Assembly (NCBI RefSeq): GCF_002093975.1
Contig: NZ_KZ084331.1
Coordinates: 150,733 to 214,732, forward strand
Length of the DNA: 64,000 nt
DNA from: Thermoactinospora rubra
GTDB taxonomy: Bacteria > Actinomycetota > Actinomycetes > Streptosporangiales > Streptosporangiaceae
Direction: 5' to 3'
In this document: positions 25,342 to 33,805 of the stretch, piece after piece
Position numbering within the stretch: the stretch's first letter is position 1
How the letters are laid out: every line of letters begins with the position of its first letter
The notes under the pieces: model-generated
Database searches by the model: none
What the model saw: the letters and a program-made list of their open reading frames with translations, nothing else
Told to the model about the DNA's origin: nothing
Made by a program: the position numbers and the translations under genes

Positions 25342-28092
25342 ATGCGCATCGGGATCCTGGGGCCGCTCCAGGTGGCGGGCGGCGGTCTCGACGGCCCGCG
25401 CCTGCGGGCCCTGCTGGTCAGGCTGGCCCTGGATCCCGGGCGCGTGGTGACGGCCGAGCGGCTCGCCGAGGACCTGTGGCCGGGCGAGCCGCCCGAGCAT
25501 CCCCTCGCCGCCTTGCAGTCGCTGGTGTCGCGCGCCCGGCGGAAGGCCCCCGGCCTGATCGCCTCGCACCCCGTCGGCTACGTGCTCGACGTGCCGCGTT
25601 CTGAGGTGGACGCCTGGGAGTTCGAGCGGCTGGTCCGCGCCGGCGAGCATCGCGCGGCCCTGGCCCTGTGGCGGGGACCCGCCCTCGCCGACGCCTCCGG
25701 CTGGCCCTTCGCCCACGCCCCCTCAGCCCGGCTGGCCGAGCTGCGCCTGCAGGCGCTGGCCGCCTCCATCGAGCCCGGCCCGCAGGCCGTCGCACAGCTG
25801 GAGGAGCTGGTCGCCGAGCACCCGCTGCGCGAGCCGTTCCACGCGCTGCTGGTGCGGGCGCTGGCGGCCGGCGGGCGGCGGGGCGAGGCCCTGGACGCCT
25901 ACGACAGGATCCGGCGCACGCTCGCCGAGGAGCTGGGCGCCGATCCCGGCCCCGAGCTGCGCGAGGCTCACCTGTTCGCCCTGCGGGAGGAGGCCGCGGG
26001 CAACCTGCCGGCGCCGCTGACGAGCTTCGTGGGCCGCGAGGCGGAGGTGGCCACGCTGCGCGGGCTGCTGGAGCGGGCGCGGCTGGTGACACTGACCGGG
26101 CCCGGCGGGGCCGGCAAGACCCGCCTGGCGATCGAGACCGCCGCGACGCTTCCGGCTCCCGACGGCGCGTGGCTGGTGGAGCTGGCCTCCGCCACCGACG
26201 TCAGGGCCGCGCTCCAGGCCACGCTCAAGGTGGGCGACCTGGAAGGCACGCTGCGCGGCGCGTCGACGCTGATCGTGCTGGACAACTGCGAGCACGTGAT
26301 CGACCAGGCCGCCCGCATGGCCGAGCGGCTGCTCTCCCAGGCGCCCCGGCTGCGGATCATCGCCACCAGCCGCGAGCCCCTCGACGTGCCAGGCGAGCAC
26401 CTGCATCCCGTCGGCCCGCTGGCGCAGGAGCACGCGGTGCGGCTGTTCCGCGAGCGGGCCGCCGCGGCCAGGCCCGGCCTGGCGCTGGAGGAGGACCGGG
26501 TGGCCGCGCTGTGCCGGCGCCTCGACGGCCTCCCCCTGGCCGTCGAGCTGGCCGCCGCCCGGCTGCGCACCCTGTCGCCGGACCAACTGGCCGCGCAGAT
26601 CGAGGATCGGCTGTCCTGGCGCGGCAGCCGTACCTCCCAGCCACGCCACCGCACGCTCCGCGCGGTGATCGGCTGGAGCTGGGACCTGCTCGCCAGCGCC
26701 GAGCGGGACCTGCTGGCCAGGATGTCGGTCTTCGCGGGCGGGGCACGGGCCGAGGCGGTCCTCGAGGTGTGCGGGCACGACCTGGAGACGCTGTCCTCGC
26801 TGGTGGACAAGTCGCTGGTGGCCGTCTCCGGCGAGCGGTACACGATGCTCGAGACGGTCCGCGAGTACGCCGCCGGGCACCGGCCGCCGGGCGTCGAGGC
26901 CGCGCACGCCCGCTACTACACCCGGCTGGCCGAGCGCGCCGACCCCGGGCTGCGCACGGCCGGGCAGCGGCGGTGGCTGGCCGTCTTCGACGCCGAGCAG
27001 GCGAACCTGGACGCGGCCATGGCCGCCGCCGAGGAGCCCGAGCGGCTGTTCCTGGCCCGGCTGTGGCCTTGGGTGATGCGCGGCATGCGCGCCGAGGCCG
27101 GCACGTGGGCGCGGTTCGTGCTCGGCCGCGGTCCCGCCGGCGCCCTCTGCCGCCTGATCGCCGGGGACGGCTCCGCCGTACCGGAGGGAGACGGGCCCGC
27201 GGAGATGGCCGCCTGGATGCTCGCGCCGGGTGGACTGGGCTCGCCCGATCAGGCGCTGGCCCGGGGACGGGCCGCCGCGGCCGTGGAGCGTCCGGGCCCG
27301 TGGACGCGGGCCGCCGCGCGGCTGATGGGCGGCATCGTCGAGTTCGAGTACGGCACGGCCGCGCCCGCCGAGCCGATGCTGCGCGCCGCCCTGGCCGGCT
27401 TCCGCGAGATCGGCGACCGCTGGGGCACGGCGGTCGCGCTGTACTGGCTGTCGCTGGCCGCGGAGAACCGCGGGGACGCGGTGGAGGCGCTGGCCTTGGC
27501 GGAGGAGTCCAGGCGACCGGCGGCGGAGATCAACGGCGTGGACGCGCTGCCCGGGCCCGTCATGCTGCGCATCCGGCTGGGCCAGCTGCGGGCCCGGGTC
27601 GGCGACTTCGACGGCGCGCGGTTCGAGCTGGAGCGCGCCCAGGAGGCGGCCGAGCGGACCCGCGACCCGCTCGCCCTCGCCCGGGTCCTGCACGGGCGGG
27701 CCGAGCTGGCCAGGAGGGCCGGCGAGCCGGACCCCGAGCTGCTGCGCCGGGCGCTGTCCCTGGCGGGGGAGGCTGCCGGGGACGCTCCGGCGCAGTTCCT
27801 CGCCCTGGTCCACGCCGAGCTGGCCGCGGCCCTGGGGGAGCCGGGGCCGATCCGCCACGCGCTGGAGCTGATGGAGGGCAACCCGGACAAGACCGTGCGG
27901 GCGGCGATCCTGGAGGCGGCGGCCGGGTGGTGCCGCGAGGAGGACGCGCGCGTCCTGCTGGCGGCGGCCCGGGCGCTGCGCGGCCTCGGCCAGTCCGTCG
28001 AGGTGCCGAGCCCCGAGGGGCATGCGGGTCAGCCCGTGGAGATGCCGAGCCCCGAGAGGTACGCGCTCAGGTCGCTGCCGTCGCCGTCGTAG
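25342..28092 (+). CDS. AfsR/SARP-family transcriptional regulator with ATPase and TPR-like domain
   Basis: A 916-residue regulator. The N-terminal winged-helix domain (to about residue 85, with LRALLVRLALDPGRVV and LAEDLWPG) is followed by the bacterial transcriptional activation domain (VDAWEFERLV to LREAHLFALREE), then an NB-ARC-like ATPase with Walker A TGPGGAGKTRL near 251 and TLIVLDNCEHV. A helical-repeat C-terminus completes it. It probably activates a secondary-metabolite or catabolic gene set. The C-terminus holds a 13-residue tandem repeat (QSVEVPSPEGHAG, QPVEMPSPERYAL) and overlaps the convergent monooxygenase by 64 bp, which suggests recent extension of the reading frame. Confidence 0.9.
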   Translation: MRIGILGPLQVAGGGLDGPRLRALLVRLALDPGRVVTAERLAEDLWPGEPPEHPLAALQSLVSRARRKAPGLIASHPVGYVLDVPRSEVDAWEFERLVRAGEHRAALALWRGPALADASGWPFAHAPSARLAELRLQALAASIEPGPQAVAQLEELVAEHPLREPFHALLVRALAAGGRRGEALDAYDRIRRTLAEELGADPGPELREAHLFALREEAAGNLPAPLTSFVGREAEVATLRGLLERARLVTLTGPGGAGKTRLAIETAATLPAPDGAWLVELASATDVRAALQATLKVGDLEGTLRGASTLIVLDNCEHVIDQAARMAERLLSQAPRLRIIATSREPLDVPGEHLHPVGPLAQEHAVRLFRERAAAARPGLALEEDRVAALCRRLDGLPLAVELAAARLRTLSPDQLAAQIEDRLSWRGSRTSQPRHRTLRAVIGWSWDLLASAERDLLARMSVFAGGARAEAVLEVCGHDLETLSSLVDKSLVAVSGERYTMLETVREYAAGHRPPGVEAAHARYYTRLAERADPGLRTAGQRRWLAVFDAEQANLDAAMAAAEEPERLFLARLWPWVMRGMRAEAGTWARFVLGRGPAGALCRLIAGDGSAVPEGDGPAEMAAWMLAPGGLGSPDQALARGRAAAAVERPGPWTRAAARLMGGIVEFEYGTAAPAEPMLRAALAGFREIGDRWGTAVALYWLSLAAENRGDAVEALALAEESRRPAAEINGVDALPGPVMLRIRLGQLRARVGDFDGARFELERAQEAAERTRDPLALARVLHGRAELARRAGEPDPELLRRALSLAGEAAGDAPAQFLALVHAELAAALGEPGPIRHALELMEGNPDKTVRAAILEAAAGWCREEDARVLLAAARALRGLGQSVEVPSPEGHAGQPVEMPSPERYALRSLPSPS

Positions 28093-29327
28093 CCGATGTA
28101 GCCGTCCGGCCGGACCAGCAGGACGCCGTCGGTGATGGCGGGAAGGGTCCTGACCCGCGGATCGTCCACCCGCACGCCGTCGGCGTACAGCGTGAAGTGG
28201 GTGCCCCGCAGCTCCTCCAGCCGCCCCGGCAGCCGCTCGCCGCCCCGCTCGCCCACCGACAGCGGGCTGTCCCGGTAGCCGAGGTTCAGCTGCTGGGTCT
28301 CCTCGTCGCGTTCCAGGTCCTTCTCGCGCAGCAGCCGGGTGCTGAGCCCCAGGACGTGCTCGGCGATCGGCACGCGCTCGGCCTCGTAGGTGTCCAGCAG
28401 CCACTCGGCGCCGTGCGCCAGCTTCCAGCCCAGGTTGTAGGCGTCCTGGACGCCGGTGTTCAGCCCCTGGCCGCCCGCGGGCGAGTGGACGTGCGCCGCG
28501 TCGCCGGCCAGGAAGACCCGCCCGTCACGGAAGCGCTCGGCCATGCGGATGTTCACCCGGTACTCCGACCGCCACGTCACCTCCTTGATCCTGACGCCGG
28601 CGTCCTGCCGGTCGAGGATCTTCTGGAAATCCTCCTCGCCGGTGTGGGTCGCGTAGAACTGGAAGAGGTCGGTGCCGGGCAGCGGGCACAGGCCCGCGTG
28701 CAGCGTCCTGGTCGCCATGTCGCCCCAGACGTGCCAGTGGTCGTGGTCCAGGTCGTCGGTCCTCACGTCGCCCAGCAGCATCCGCTCGCTGTCGAAGGTG
28801 TCGCCGTGGAAGCCGATGCCGCAGAGCCTGCGCACCGTGCTGCGGCCGCCGTCCGCGCCCACCAGGTAGGCGCACCTGACCGTCTCACCGCCGTCCAGCG
28901 TGACGGTCACGCCGTCCTGGTCCTGGGCCAGGCCGGTCACCTCGACGCCGAATTCGACCTCCTTGCCCAGGCGTGCGAGGCGGTCCCGCAGGATCCGCTC
29001 CGTGCGCCACTGCGGCTGCATGATCACCATCGGGTACGGCACCGCGTCATCGGGCTCCTTGGGCGCGTGCATCCGGCCCTCCCAGACGACCTCGCCGCCC
29101 TTGTAGGCGCGCATCGGCGGATAGACCGTCCCCGTGGCGAGGATCTCGTCGATCACGCCGAGGTCGTGGAAGACCTCGAGCGTCCTGGGTTGCAGGCCCT
29201 TGCCGCGCGAGCCCTTCGGAGGCTCGGGGGACCTGTCGACGATGCGGAAGTCGACGTCGCGGCGGGCGAGTTCGATGGCGAGGGTCAGCCCGGTCGGGCC
29301 GCCGCCCGCGATGAGCACGTGTGTCAT
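28029..29327 (-). CDS. FAD-dependent aromatic-ring-type monooxygenase
   Basis: A 432-residue class A flavoprotein monooxygenase. FAD motif HVLIAGGGPTGLTLAIELAR begins at residue 3, the DG motif is VGADGGRSTVRRLCGI, and the GD motif is VFLAGDAAHVHSPAGGQGLNTG. These enzymes hydroxylate phenols, polyketides or rifamycin-like drugs. The protein is shorter than the roughly 530-residue forms and has a reduced C-terminal thioredoxin-like part. It could be a polyketide oxygenase or an antibiotic-inactivating enzyme; the substrate is unknown. Confidence 0.9.
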   Translation of the reverse strand: MTHVLIAGGGPTGLTLAIELARRDVDFRIVDRSPEPPKGSRGKGLQPRTLEVFHDLGVIDEILATGTVYPPMRAYKGGEVVWEGRMHAPKEPDDAVPYPMVIMQPQWRTERILRDRLARLGKEVEFGVEVTGLAQDQDGVTVTLDGGETVRCAYLVGADGGRSTVRRLCGIGFHGDTFDSERMLLGDVRTDDLDHDHWHVWGDMATRTLHAGLCPLPGTDLFQFYATHTGEEDFQKILDRQDAGVRIKEVTWRSEYRVNIRMAERFRDGRVFLAGDAAHVHSPAGGQGLNTGVQDAYNLGWKLAHGAEWLLDTYEAERVPIAEHVLGLSTRLLREKDLERDEETQQLNLGYRDSPLSVGERGGERLPGRLEELRGTHFTLYADGVRVDDPRVRTLPAITDGVLLVRPDGYIGYDGDGSDLSAYLSGLGISTG

Positions 29328-29488
29328 GGCGGTGAGAATGCGGGGCGCCGCTGCCGAACTGCTGTCAGCCGCTGTCATGGTCGTGGTCGCACTCGTGGCC
29401 GTCGGCCCGTCCGTCCCGCTCCCGCCCCGCAGTACCCCCCCGGCCCCGGTCTCCGGGGACGGCGGGACGGGGAGCGGATCGCGGTCAG

Positions 29489-30112
29489 TCAGTAGGCGAC
29501 GGTGATGCGCCTGCGGATGGCGTTGCCCTGCTCCAGCTCGTCCACCAGGGCCACGGCGTAGTCCTCGGCGCTGATGAGGCTGTTGCCCTCGGCGTCGGTG
29601 AGCAACCGGTCGCCGCCCAGCCGGAAGCGCCCGGTGCGCTCGCCCGGCTCGATGACGGCGGCCGGGGAGATGTAGGTCCAGTCCAGGTCGCCGGCCTCGG
29701 CCCGGATCACGCCGAGCAGTTCGGCGGCCGCCAGGGCCTCCGCCTTGTAGAGCTCCGGGAAGTACGGCTGGTCCACCAGCCGCTGCCCCGGAGCGACCTC
29801 CAGGCTGCCCGCGCCGCCGACGACGACCAGGCGCGACACCCCCGCCTTGCGTGCCCCGTCGAGCACGCCGCGCCCGGCGGCGAGCGTCGGACCGCTCGGG
29901 TCCGACCCGTCCCTGGGCGGCGAGACCGCCAGCACGACGGCGTCGTGCCCCTTGGCCGCCTCCGCCACCGCCTCGGCGTCGCTCGCCTGGAGCGCCACGG
30001 TCCCCTGCGCCCCGCTCCGGGTGGCCCCGGTGACCTCGTGCCCCCGGCCGCGCGCCTCGGCGGCGATCCGGCTTCCGATCATGCCTGTTGCACCGATGAG
30101 GAGAATCTTCAT
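29489..30112 (-). CDS. NAD(P)H-binding NmrA/YwnB-like protein
   Basis: A 207-residue Rossmann protein: KILLIGATGMIGSRIAAEAR with GATGMIG, LVVVGGAGSLEV in place of an active Tyr-Lys pair, and DWTYISPAAVIEPGERTG. It belongs to the atypical SDR group that binds NAD(P)H and may reduce flavins or quinones or sense redox state. Divergent from an HxlR regulator with a palindrome between them, so probably under its control. Confidence 0.87.
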   Translation of the reverse strand: MKILLIGATGMIGSRIAAEARGRGHEVTGATRSGAQGTVALQASDAEAVAEAAKGHDAVVLAVSPPRDGSDPSGPTLAAGRGVLDGARKAGVSRLVVVGGAGSLEVAPGQRLVDQPYFPELYKAEALAAAELLGVIRAEAGDLDWTYISPAAVIEPGERTGRFRLGGDRLLTDAEGNSLISAEDYAVALVDELEQGNAIRRRITVAY

Positions 30113-30120
30113 GCGGGGAC

Positions 30121-30137
30121 AGTATCCATTGGATACT
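30121..30137. promoter_or_regulatory. palindrome between NmrA-like gene and HxlR gene
   Basis: AGTATCC-ATT-GGATACT, a perfect 7-bp inverted repeat with GATACC recurring 30 bp further on, sits in the 53-bp divergent spacer, about 8 bp before the start of the redox gene. It is the natural candidate operator for the HxlR protein. Confidence 0.6.
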
Positions 30138-30165
30138 GGTTACTTCAACGTACCCTTGATACCCT

Positions 30166-30531
30166 ATGGAAACTATGCGGAACGGCGACGCCTTCGACCC
30201 CAACTGCCCCACCCGCCTGGTCCTCGACCGGATCGGCGACAAGTGGACCGTCCTCGTCGTCCTCATCCTCAAGGACGGTCCCCTGCGCTTCACCCAGCTT
30301 CGCGACCGCATCGGCGGCATCACGCCGAAGGTCCTCACCCAGACCCTGCGGGCGATGGCCCGCGACGGCCTGGTGACCAGGCAGATCTACCCCGAGGTGC
30401 CGCCACGGGTCGAGTACTCCCTCACGCCCCTCGGCCACTCCCTCCAGGGCCCGATCCGGGCGATCACGGACTGGGCCGAGGAGAACGTGACCGAGGTCAT
30501 GGCCGCCCGCGAGGCCGCCCTGGCCGAGTGA
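30166..30531 (+). CDS. HxlR-family transcriptional regulator
   Basis: A 121-residue winged-helix protein: CPTRLVLDRIGDKWTVLVV, LKDGPLRFTQLRDRIGGITP, KVLTQTLRAMARDGLVTRQI and PPRVEYSLTPLG. HxlR proteins respond to reactive electrophiles or quinones, often through a Cys near the N-terminus, here the Cys of NCPTRL. An ATG three codons later is a possible alternative start. The divergent NmrA-like oxidoreductase is its probable target. Confidence 0.92.
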   Translation: METMRNGDAFDPNCPTRLVLDRIGDKWTVLVVLILKDGPLRFTQLRDRIGGITPKVLTQTLRAMARDGLVTRQIYPEVPPRVEYSLTPLGHSLQGPIRAITDWAEENVTEVMAAREAALAE

Positions 30532-30537
30532 GGCCCC

Positions 30538-31155
30538 TCAGTTCCGGCGCGCGTTGACCAGCGAGATGGCGTGCAGCGCCAGCATGGCCGGGACGAGGAA
30601 CGCCGGGATCAGCACCATCGGCAGCCGGGCCATCGCCGCGGTGTCCGGGGTCGTGGCGAGGATCCCGAGGATGGAGGGCGAGTGCAGCACGCCCAGCGTG
30701 ACCGCGAGGAGCAGGTCGAGGACGCCGAACGCGGTCCAGCCGTAGAAGATCCTCCTGGCCGAGGCGGTCGGGGCCGTCCAGCGGGCGGCGACCAGCGGCG
30801 CCGTCAGGCCGACCAGGACGTCGCCCAGCCCGGCGGGCAGCGCGAACCCGGCCGGCAGCCCGCCGACGGCCCACGCGGCGATGAACCCGAAGCCGAGCAC
30901 CCGCCACATCTGCAGGGCGGTCAGCACGCGCAGGTCGAGCGCGCGAGCCCACGCGCGGAACGGCGCCGACCAGGCCAGCAGCCCGACCACCAGCAGCGGC
31001 GGCGCGGCGACCGCGAGGCCGAGGGCGAACGGCGGCACGCCGGGGGCCGAGAAGACCTCCGCGGCCCCGGCCAGGGCGATCGCCGCACCCCAGCCCGCCG
31101 CGACCCACCACATCATTGACGTCAGCCGGCCGGTCGCCGGCGCTGGAACGGACAT
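30538..31155 (-). CDS. membrane protein of unknown function
   Basis: A 205-residue protein with about six hydrophobic helices, for example AAGWGAAIALAGAAEVFSA, ALGLAVAAPPLLVVGLLAWS and LPMVLIPAFLVPAMLALHAI. No family is recognised. The ATG is taken where the hydrophobic pattern starts. It is divergent from a second HxlR gene and shares with it a spacer holding two operator-like sites, so it is probably regulated by that protein. Confidence 0.7.
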   Translation of the reverse strand: MSVPAPATGRLTSMMWWVAAGWGAAIALAGAAEVFSAPGVPPFALGLAVAAPPLLVVGLLAWSAPFRAWARALDLRVLTALQMWRVLGFGFIAAWAVGGLPAGFALPAGLGDVLVGLTAPLVAARWTAPTASARRIFYGWTAFGVLDLLLAVTLGVLHSPSILGILATTPDTAAMARLPMVLIPAFLVPAMLALHAISLVNARRN

Positions 31156-31175
31156 GGGCGCCACCTCTCCAAGTG

Positions 31176-31192
31176 ACTTGTCTTTTGCAAGT
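31176..31192. promoter_or_regulatory. operator-like site 1 for the second HxlR regulator
   Basis: ACTTGTCTTTTGCAAGT, with 5-bp inverted ends ACTTG and CAAGT. An almost identical site lies in opposite orientation at 31210-31225. Together they occupy the centre of the 90-bp divergent spacer. Confidence 0.6.
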
Positions 31193-31209
31193 GACGATAA
31201 CGCTGGATG

Positions 31210-31225
31210 CTTGCAAAACACAAGT
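31210..31225. promoter_or_regulatory. operator-like site 2 for the second HxlR regulator
   Basis: On the minus strand this reads ACTTGTGTTTTGCAAG, one substitution from site 1. It lies about 20 bp before the GTG of the HxlR gene, in a place suited to autorepression. Confidence 0.6.
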
Positions 31226-31245
31226 GACTGGGCGAGAATCGTCCC

Positions 31246-31596
31246 GTGACCGCGGAACGAAATCCCCGCCGCTCGGACTGCGCCGTCGCCGGCACCCTGG
31301 ACATCGTGGGCGACAGGTGGTCGCTGCTGCTCGTGCGCGACCTGCTGATGGCCGGCGAACTGCGCTACGCGGACTTCGCCCGGGCCGCCGAGGCCATCCC
31401 CACCAACACGCTCGCCGACCGGCTGCGCCGGCTGGAGGACGCGGGCATCGTGGAGCGCGTGCCGTACAGCGAGCATCCCCCGCGGTTCAGCTACCGGCTG
31501 ACCGAGCGCGGCCGGCGGCTCGGGCCGGTGGTCGACGCGATGGCGGAATGGGGGGTACGGCACCTGCCCGGCACCCGCCGCCTCGGCGCCTCCTGA
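31246..31596 (+). CDS. HxlR-family transcriptional regulator
   Basis: A 116-residue winged-helix protein: CAVAGTLDIVGDRWSLLLVRDL, RYADFARAAEAIPTNTLADRLRRL and PPRFSYRLTERGRRL. A Cys lies at about residue 12 (SDCAVAG), as in redox-responding relatives. The GTG start follows the operator-like pair. It is likely autoregulated and controls the divergent membrane protein. Confidence 0.92.
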   Translation: MTAERNPRRSDCAVAGTLDIVGDRWSLLLVRDLLMAGELRYADFARAAEAIPTNTLADRLRRLEDAGIVERVPYSEHPPRFSYRLTERGRRLGPVVDAMAEWGVRHLPGTRRLGAS

Positions 31597-31693
31597 CCTG
31601 CTCCGCCCCTGCTCAAAGGCCCTTGACGGCGGCAGGCCACCCTGGTCGGCTGAAGGTGAAGGGGTCGGAAGCCATCGAGGAAGGGGGCCTGAG

Positions 31694-32164
31694 ATGGCGG
31701 ACAACGTGGTCGTGCGAAAGCCAGGCGAAGCGGGCGACGCGTACTGGGTGCTCGGCGGCCTCTACGAGGTCCTGGCGTCCGGCGACGAGACGGGCGGCGC
31801 CATGACGGTCATGCAGATGACCATCCCCGAAGGGATGGGCCCGCCACCGCACACGCACGACGGGGGCGAGACGGTCTACGTGCTCGAAGGGACCGTGCGC
31901 TACCACATCGGCGACGAGACCGTCGAAGCCGGGCCCGGGTCGTTCTTCCACATCCCCAAGGGGACGTGGGAGAACTTCGAGCCGGCCGGCACCATACGGG
32001 TGCTCGTCGTCTACACGCCGGGGGGACTGGACAAGTTCTTCGCCGAAGTGGGCGAGCGAGCCCCGGCCCGGGAGCTCCCGCCGCCGCTCGAGACGCCGCC
32101 CGACCTGGAGACGATGAGGGAGGTGGGAACCCGCTACGGCCTGGAGATGAGGCTGCCGGGCTGA
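31694..32164 (+). CDS. cupin-domain protein
   Basis: A 156-residue single-domain cupin. Motif 1 is PPPHTHDGGETVYVLEGTV (G-x5-H-x-H-x3,4-E-x6-G pattern) and motif 2 is PGSFFHIPKGTWENFE. The His, His, Glu and His ligands for a metal are present. No further domain shows the substrate; quercetinase-like or isomerase-like relatives are common. It stands alone between the HxlR and Crp genes, with GGGGGCC before the ATG. Confidence 0.88.
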   Translation: MADNVVVRKPGEAGDAYWVLGGLYEVLASGDETGGAMTVMQMTIPEGMGPPPHTHDGGETVYVLEGTVRYHIGDETVEAGPGSFFHIPKGTWENFEPAGTIRVLVVYTPGGLDKFFAEVGERAPARELPPPLETPPDLETMREVGTRYGLEMRLPG

Positions 32165-32210
32165 CTTCGGCCGTCCCGCACAACAGCGCTCCTGGCCTGC
32201 GGTTCACAGG

Positions 32211-32855
32211 TCAGGAGCCGTCGTCCCGCCGATGCCAGCGGCGCAGCACGATCCGCTTGCGGTCGGTGTCCACCACCCCCTGCCTGCGCAGCTTGGCCAT
32301 CACCCGCTGCACGGTCTTGCGCGAGGCCTGGGCGAACTTGGCCAGGTCGTCCTGCGTGATGTGGATGATCACCCCGTCGCTCGTCCTGGCGCCCGACCTG
32401 GCGTGCTGCTGCAGAGCCCTCATCACGCGCCCCTCGGTGCGGGTGGCCGCGCGCATCTCGTTGGCCCGGCGGAGCCGCTGGGCCATGCTGCGCAGCAGTT
32501 CGAGCGCCACGTCGGGATGCGACAAGACGATCTCGTGGAAGCGCTCGGCCGGGATCTGCAGCACGCGGGCACGCCTGCTCACGACGGCCACGCTGGCCAG
32601 CCGGTGGTTGGGGTCGATCACCTCCAGCTCCCCGGCCACCTCGCCCTGGTGGAGGACGTCCAGCGTGGTCTCCTCGCCGTCCGGGGTGGTGGTGTAGGCG
32701 CGGGCCCGGCCCTCCAGGATCACGTAGACGTGCTCGATGTGGACGCGGTCCTGGCTGGTCAGGTGGTATCCCCGGGGCCAGACCCGCTGCACGCCCGAGG
32801 TGAGCAGGATGGTGCGGGAGGACTCGCTGAGGGAGTCCCAGAACGTTCCCGGCAT
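32211..32855 (-). CDS. Crp/Fnr-family transcriptional regulator
   Basis: A 214-residue regulator. The N-terminal cyclic-nucleotide-like jelly roll has HIEHVYVILEGRARAYTTTPDGEE and QGEVAGELEVIDPNHRLASV. The C-terminal HTH is TQDDLAKFAQASRKTVQRVMAKL. The ATG (MPGTFW) has GAGG five bases upstream. A longer frame with a hydrophobic N-terminus exists but would overlap the neighbouring gene. Residues of the cAMP pocket are only partly conserved, so the ligand is uncertain. Confidence 0.88.
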   Translation of the reverse strand: MPGTFWDSLSESSRTILLTSGVQRVWPRGYHLTSQDRVHIEHVYVILEGRARAYTTTPDGEETTLDVLHQGEVAGELEVIDPNHRLASVAVVSRRARVLQIPAERFHEIVLSHPDVALELLRSMAQRLRRANEMRAATRTEGRVMRALQQHARSGARTSDGVIIHITQDDLAKFAQASRKTVQRVMAKLRRQGVVDTDRKRIVLRRWHRRDDGS

Positions 32856-32965
32856 GTCGGCCTCGCGGGTGATCGCCCGGCTTGTGGTGCGAACGGCGGC
32901 AAACGCCACGCCCGCCCCTCCCAGTGCAACCGCTGCCGCCCTCAGGGACAAGGGCCCCCGCGCGT

Positions 32966-33448
32966 TCACAAGACCGACAGGGCGCCGGCGGCCAGCACGA
33001 AGCACACCATGGTGCCACCGGCCCACCGCAACGCCCGGCGGGACAGCTCCTGCCGTACGTAGGCGGCCGAGATGAAGGCTCGCACGAGCGCCATCCTGCG
33101 GTCGGGCGGCGGGGGCACGAAGGCCGCCACCGGGGTCCAGGTCGGGTTGCCGGTGGCGGCGAACGCCTGGCGGATCCGGCCGATCGAGGCCAGCAGCGGC
33201 CGGTGGGCGAGCACGATGAGAGCCAGGCTGCGCACCAGGCCGCCCATGACGAGCACCCCCACCATGGCCCCGGCCGGGTCGCGCCGGGCCAGCAGGAGCC
33301 AGGCCGCGAGCCCGGCGGCGGTCAGCGCGGTGACGCCGCCGGCGACGGTCACCTCGTGCCCGCTGTGCCGCAGCAGCGTCGCGACCTGCGTGACGGCCTG
33401 CAGCGTGCAGTCGTCGTGACAGGACGGTCTCGGGTCAACGGTGTTCAT
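32966..33448 (-). CDS. small membrane protein of unknown function
   Basis: A 160-residue protein with three or four hydrophobic helices (AGGVTALTAAGLAAWLLLA, VLVMGGLVRSLALIVLAH, RWAGGTMVCFVLAAGALSVL) and a Cys pair near the N-terminus (SCHDDCTL). No family is recognised. It lies just upstream of the Crp-family gene in the same direction, about 110 bp apart. A strong hairpin occurs about 150 bp before its start. Confidence 0.65.
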   Translation of the reverse strand: MNTVDPRPSCHDDCTLQAVTQVATLLRHSGHEVTVAGGVTALTAAGLAAWLLLARRDPAGAMVGVLVMGGLVRSLALIVLAHRPLLASIGRIRQAFAATGNPTWTPVAAFVPPPPDRRMALVRAFISAAYVRQELSRRALRWAGGTMVCFVLAAGALSVL

Positions 33449-33601
33449 GCATGTCTTTGTAACCGGGCGGGGGCATGCGGCTCAGCGCGCCGCGACACCG
33501 TGCCCGCGCATAGCGGGGCCGTCTGTGAGGGCGTCAGATGACCGCTATTCAGCGGGTCGGCCGGGCCTTCGTTGCCGGTCGCGGGACGGGTTCAACTGAG
33601 A

Positions 33602-33643
33602 GCCGACTGAGAAGTGTAGTTTTTCGACCACTTCTCAGTTGGC
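33602..33643 (-). promoter_or_regulatory. 15-bp stem-loop with an alternative pairing arm
   Basis: Positions 33602-33616 pair with 33629-33643 (15 pairs, one G-U) around a 12-nt loop containing a T5 run. The segment CAACTGAGA at 33593-33601 can instead pair with TCTCAGTTG at 33633-33641, so two structures exclude each other. If read leftward it would sit in the leader of the small membrane protein gene. It could be an attenuator, a terminator, or the stem of a small repeat element. Confidence 0.5.
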
Positions 33644-33805
33644 CTCAGAACCATGGCCTTGAGGCTGGGCCTGGCTCTGCGACAACCGTCCACAGGTCCT
33701 GCCGACGCCCGCCTGTCTGAGGGTTTCAGCCCAGGCCACGCCTCTGCCTGGGCCAAGCGTCCGACCGGGATTCGACAAGGGGCGTGGAGGGGGCGGTGGG
33801 GAGAG

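Noticed and set aside
25668..29495. 1275-codon frame through the SARP and monooxygenase genes
   Set aside because: It is Arg/Ala/Gly-rich in a shifted frame of the SARP gene and antisense to the monooxygenase; no motif.
32856..33026. Longer Crp-family protein with a membrane segment
   Set aside because: The extension would overlap the neighbouring membrane-protein gene and is absent from the family; a good ribosome site precedes the internal ATG.
25342..33026. Antibiotic gene cluster around the SARP regulator and FAD monooxygenase
   Set aside because: No polyketide synthase, peptide synthetase, terpene cyclase or lanthipeptide genes are near, so two suggestive genes are not enough.
33538..33720. 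60-codon open frame in the intergenic region
   Set aside because: It spans the stem-loop, has no ribosome site and no recognisable protein pattern.
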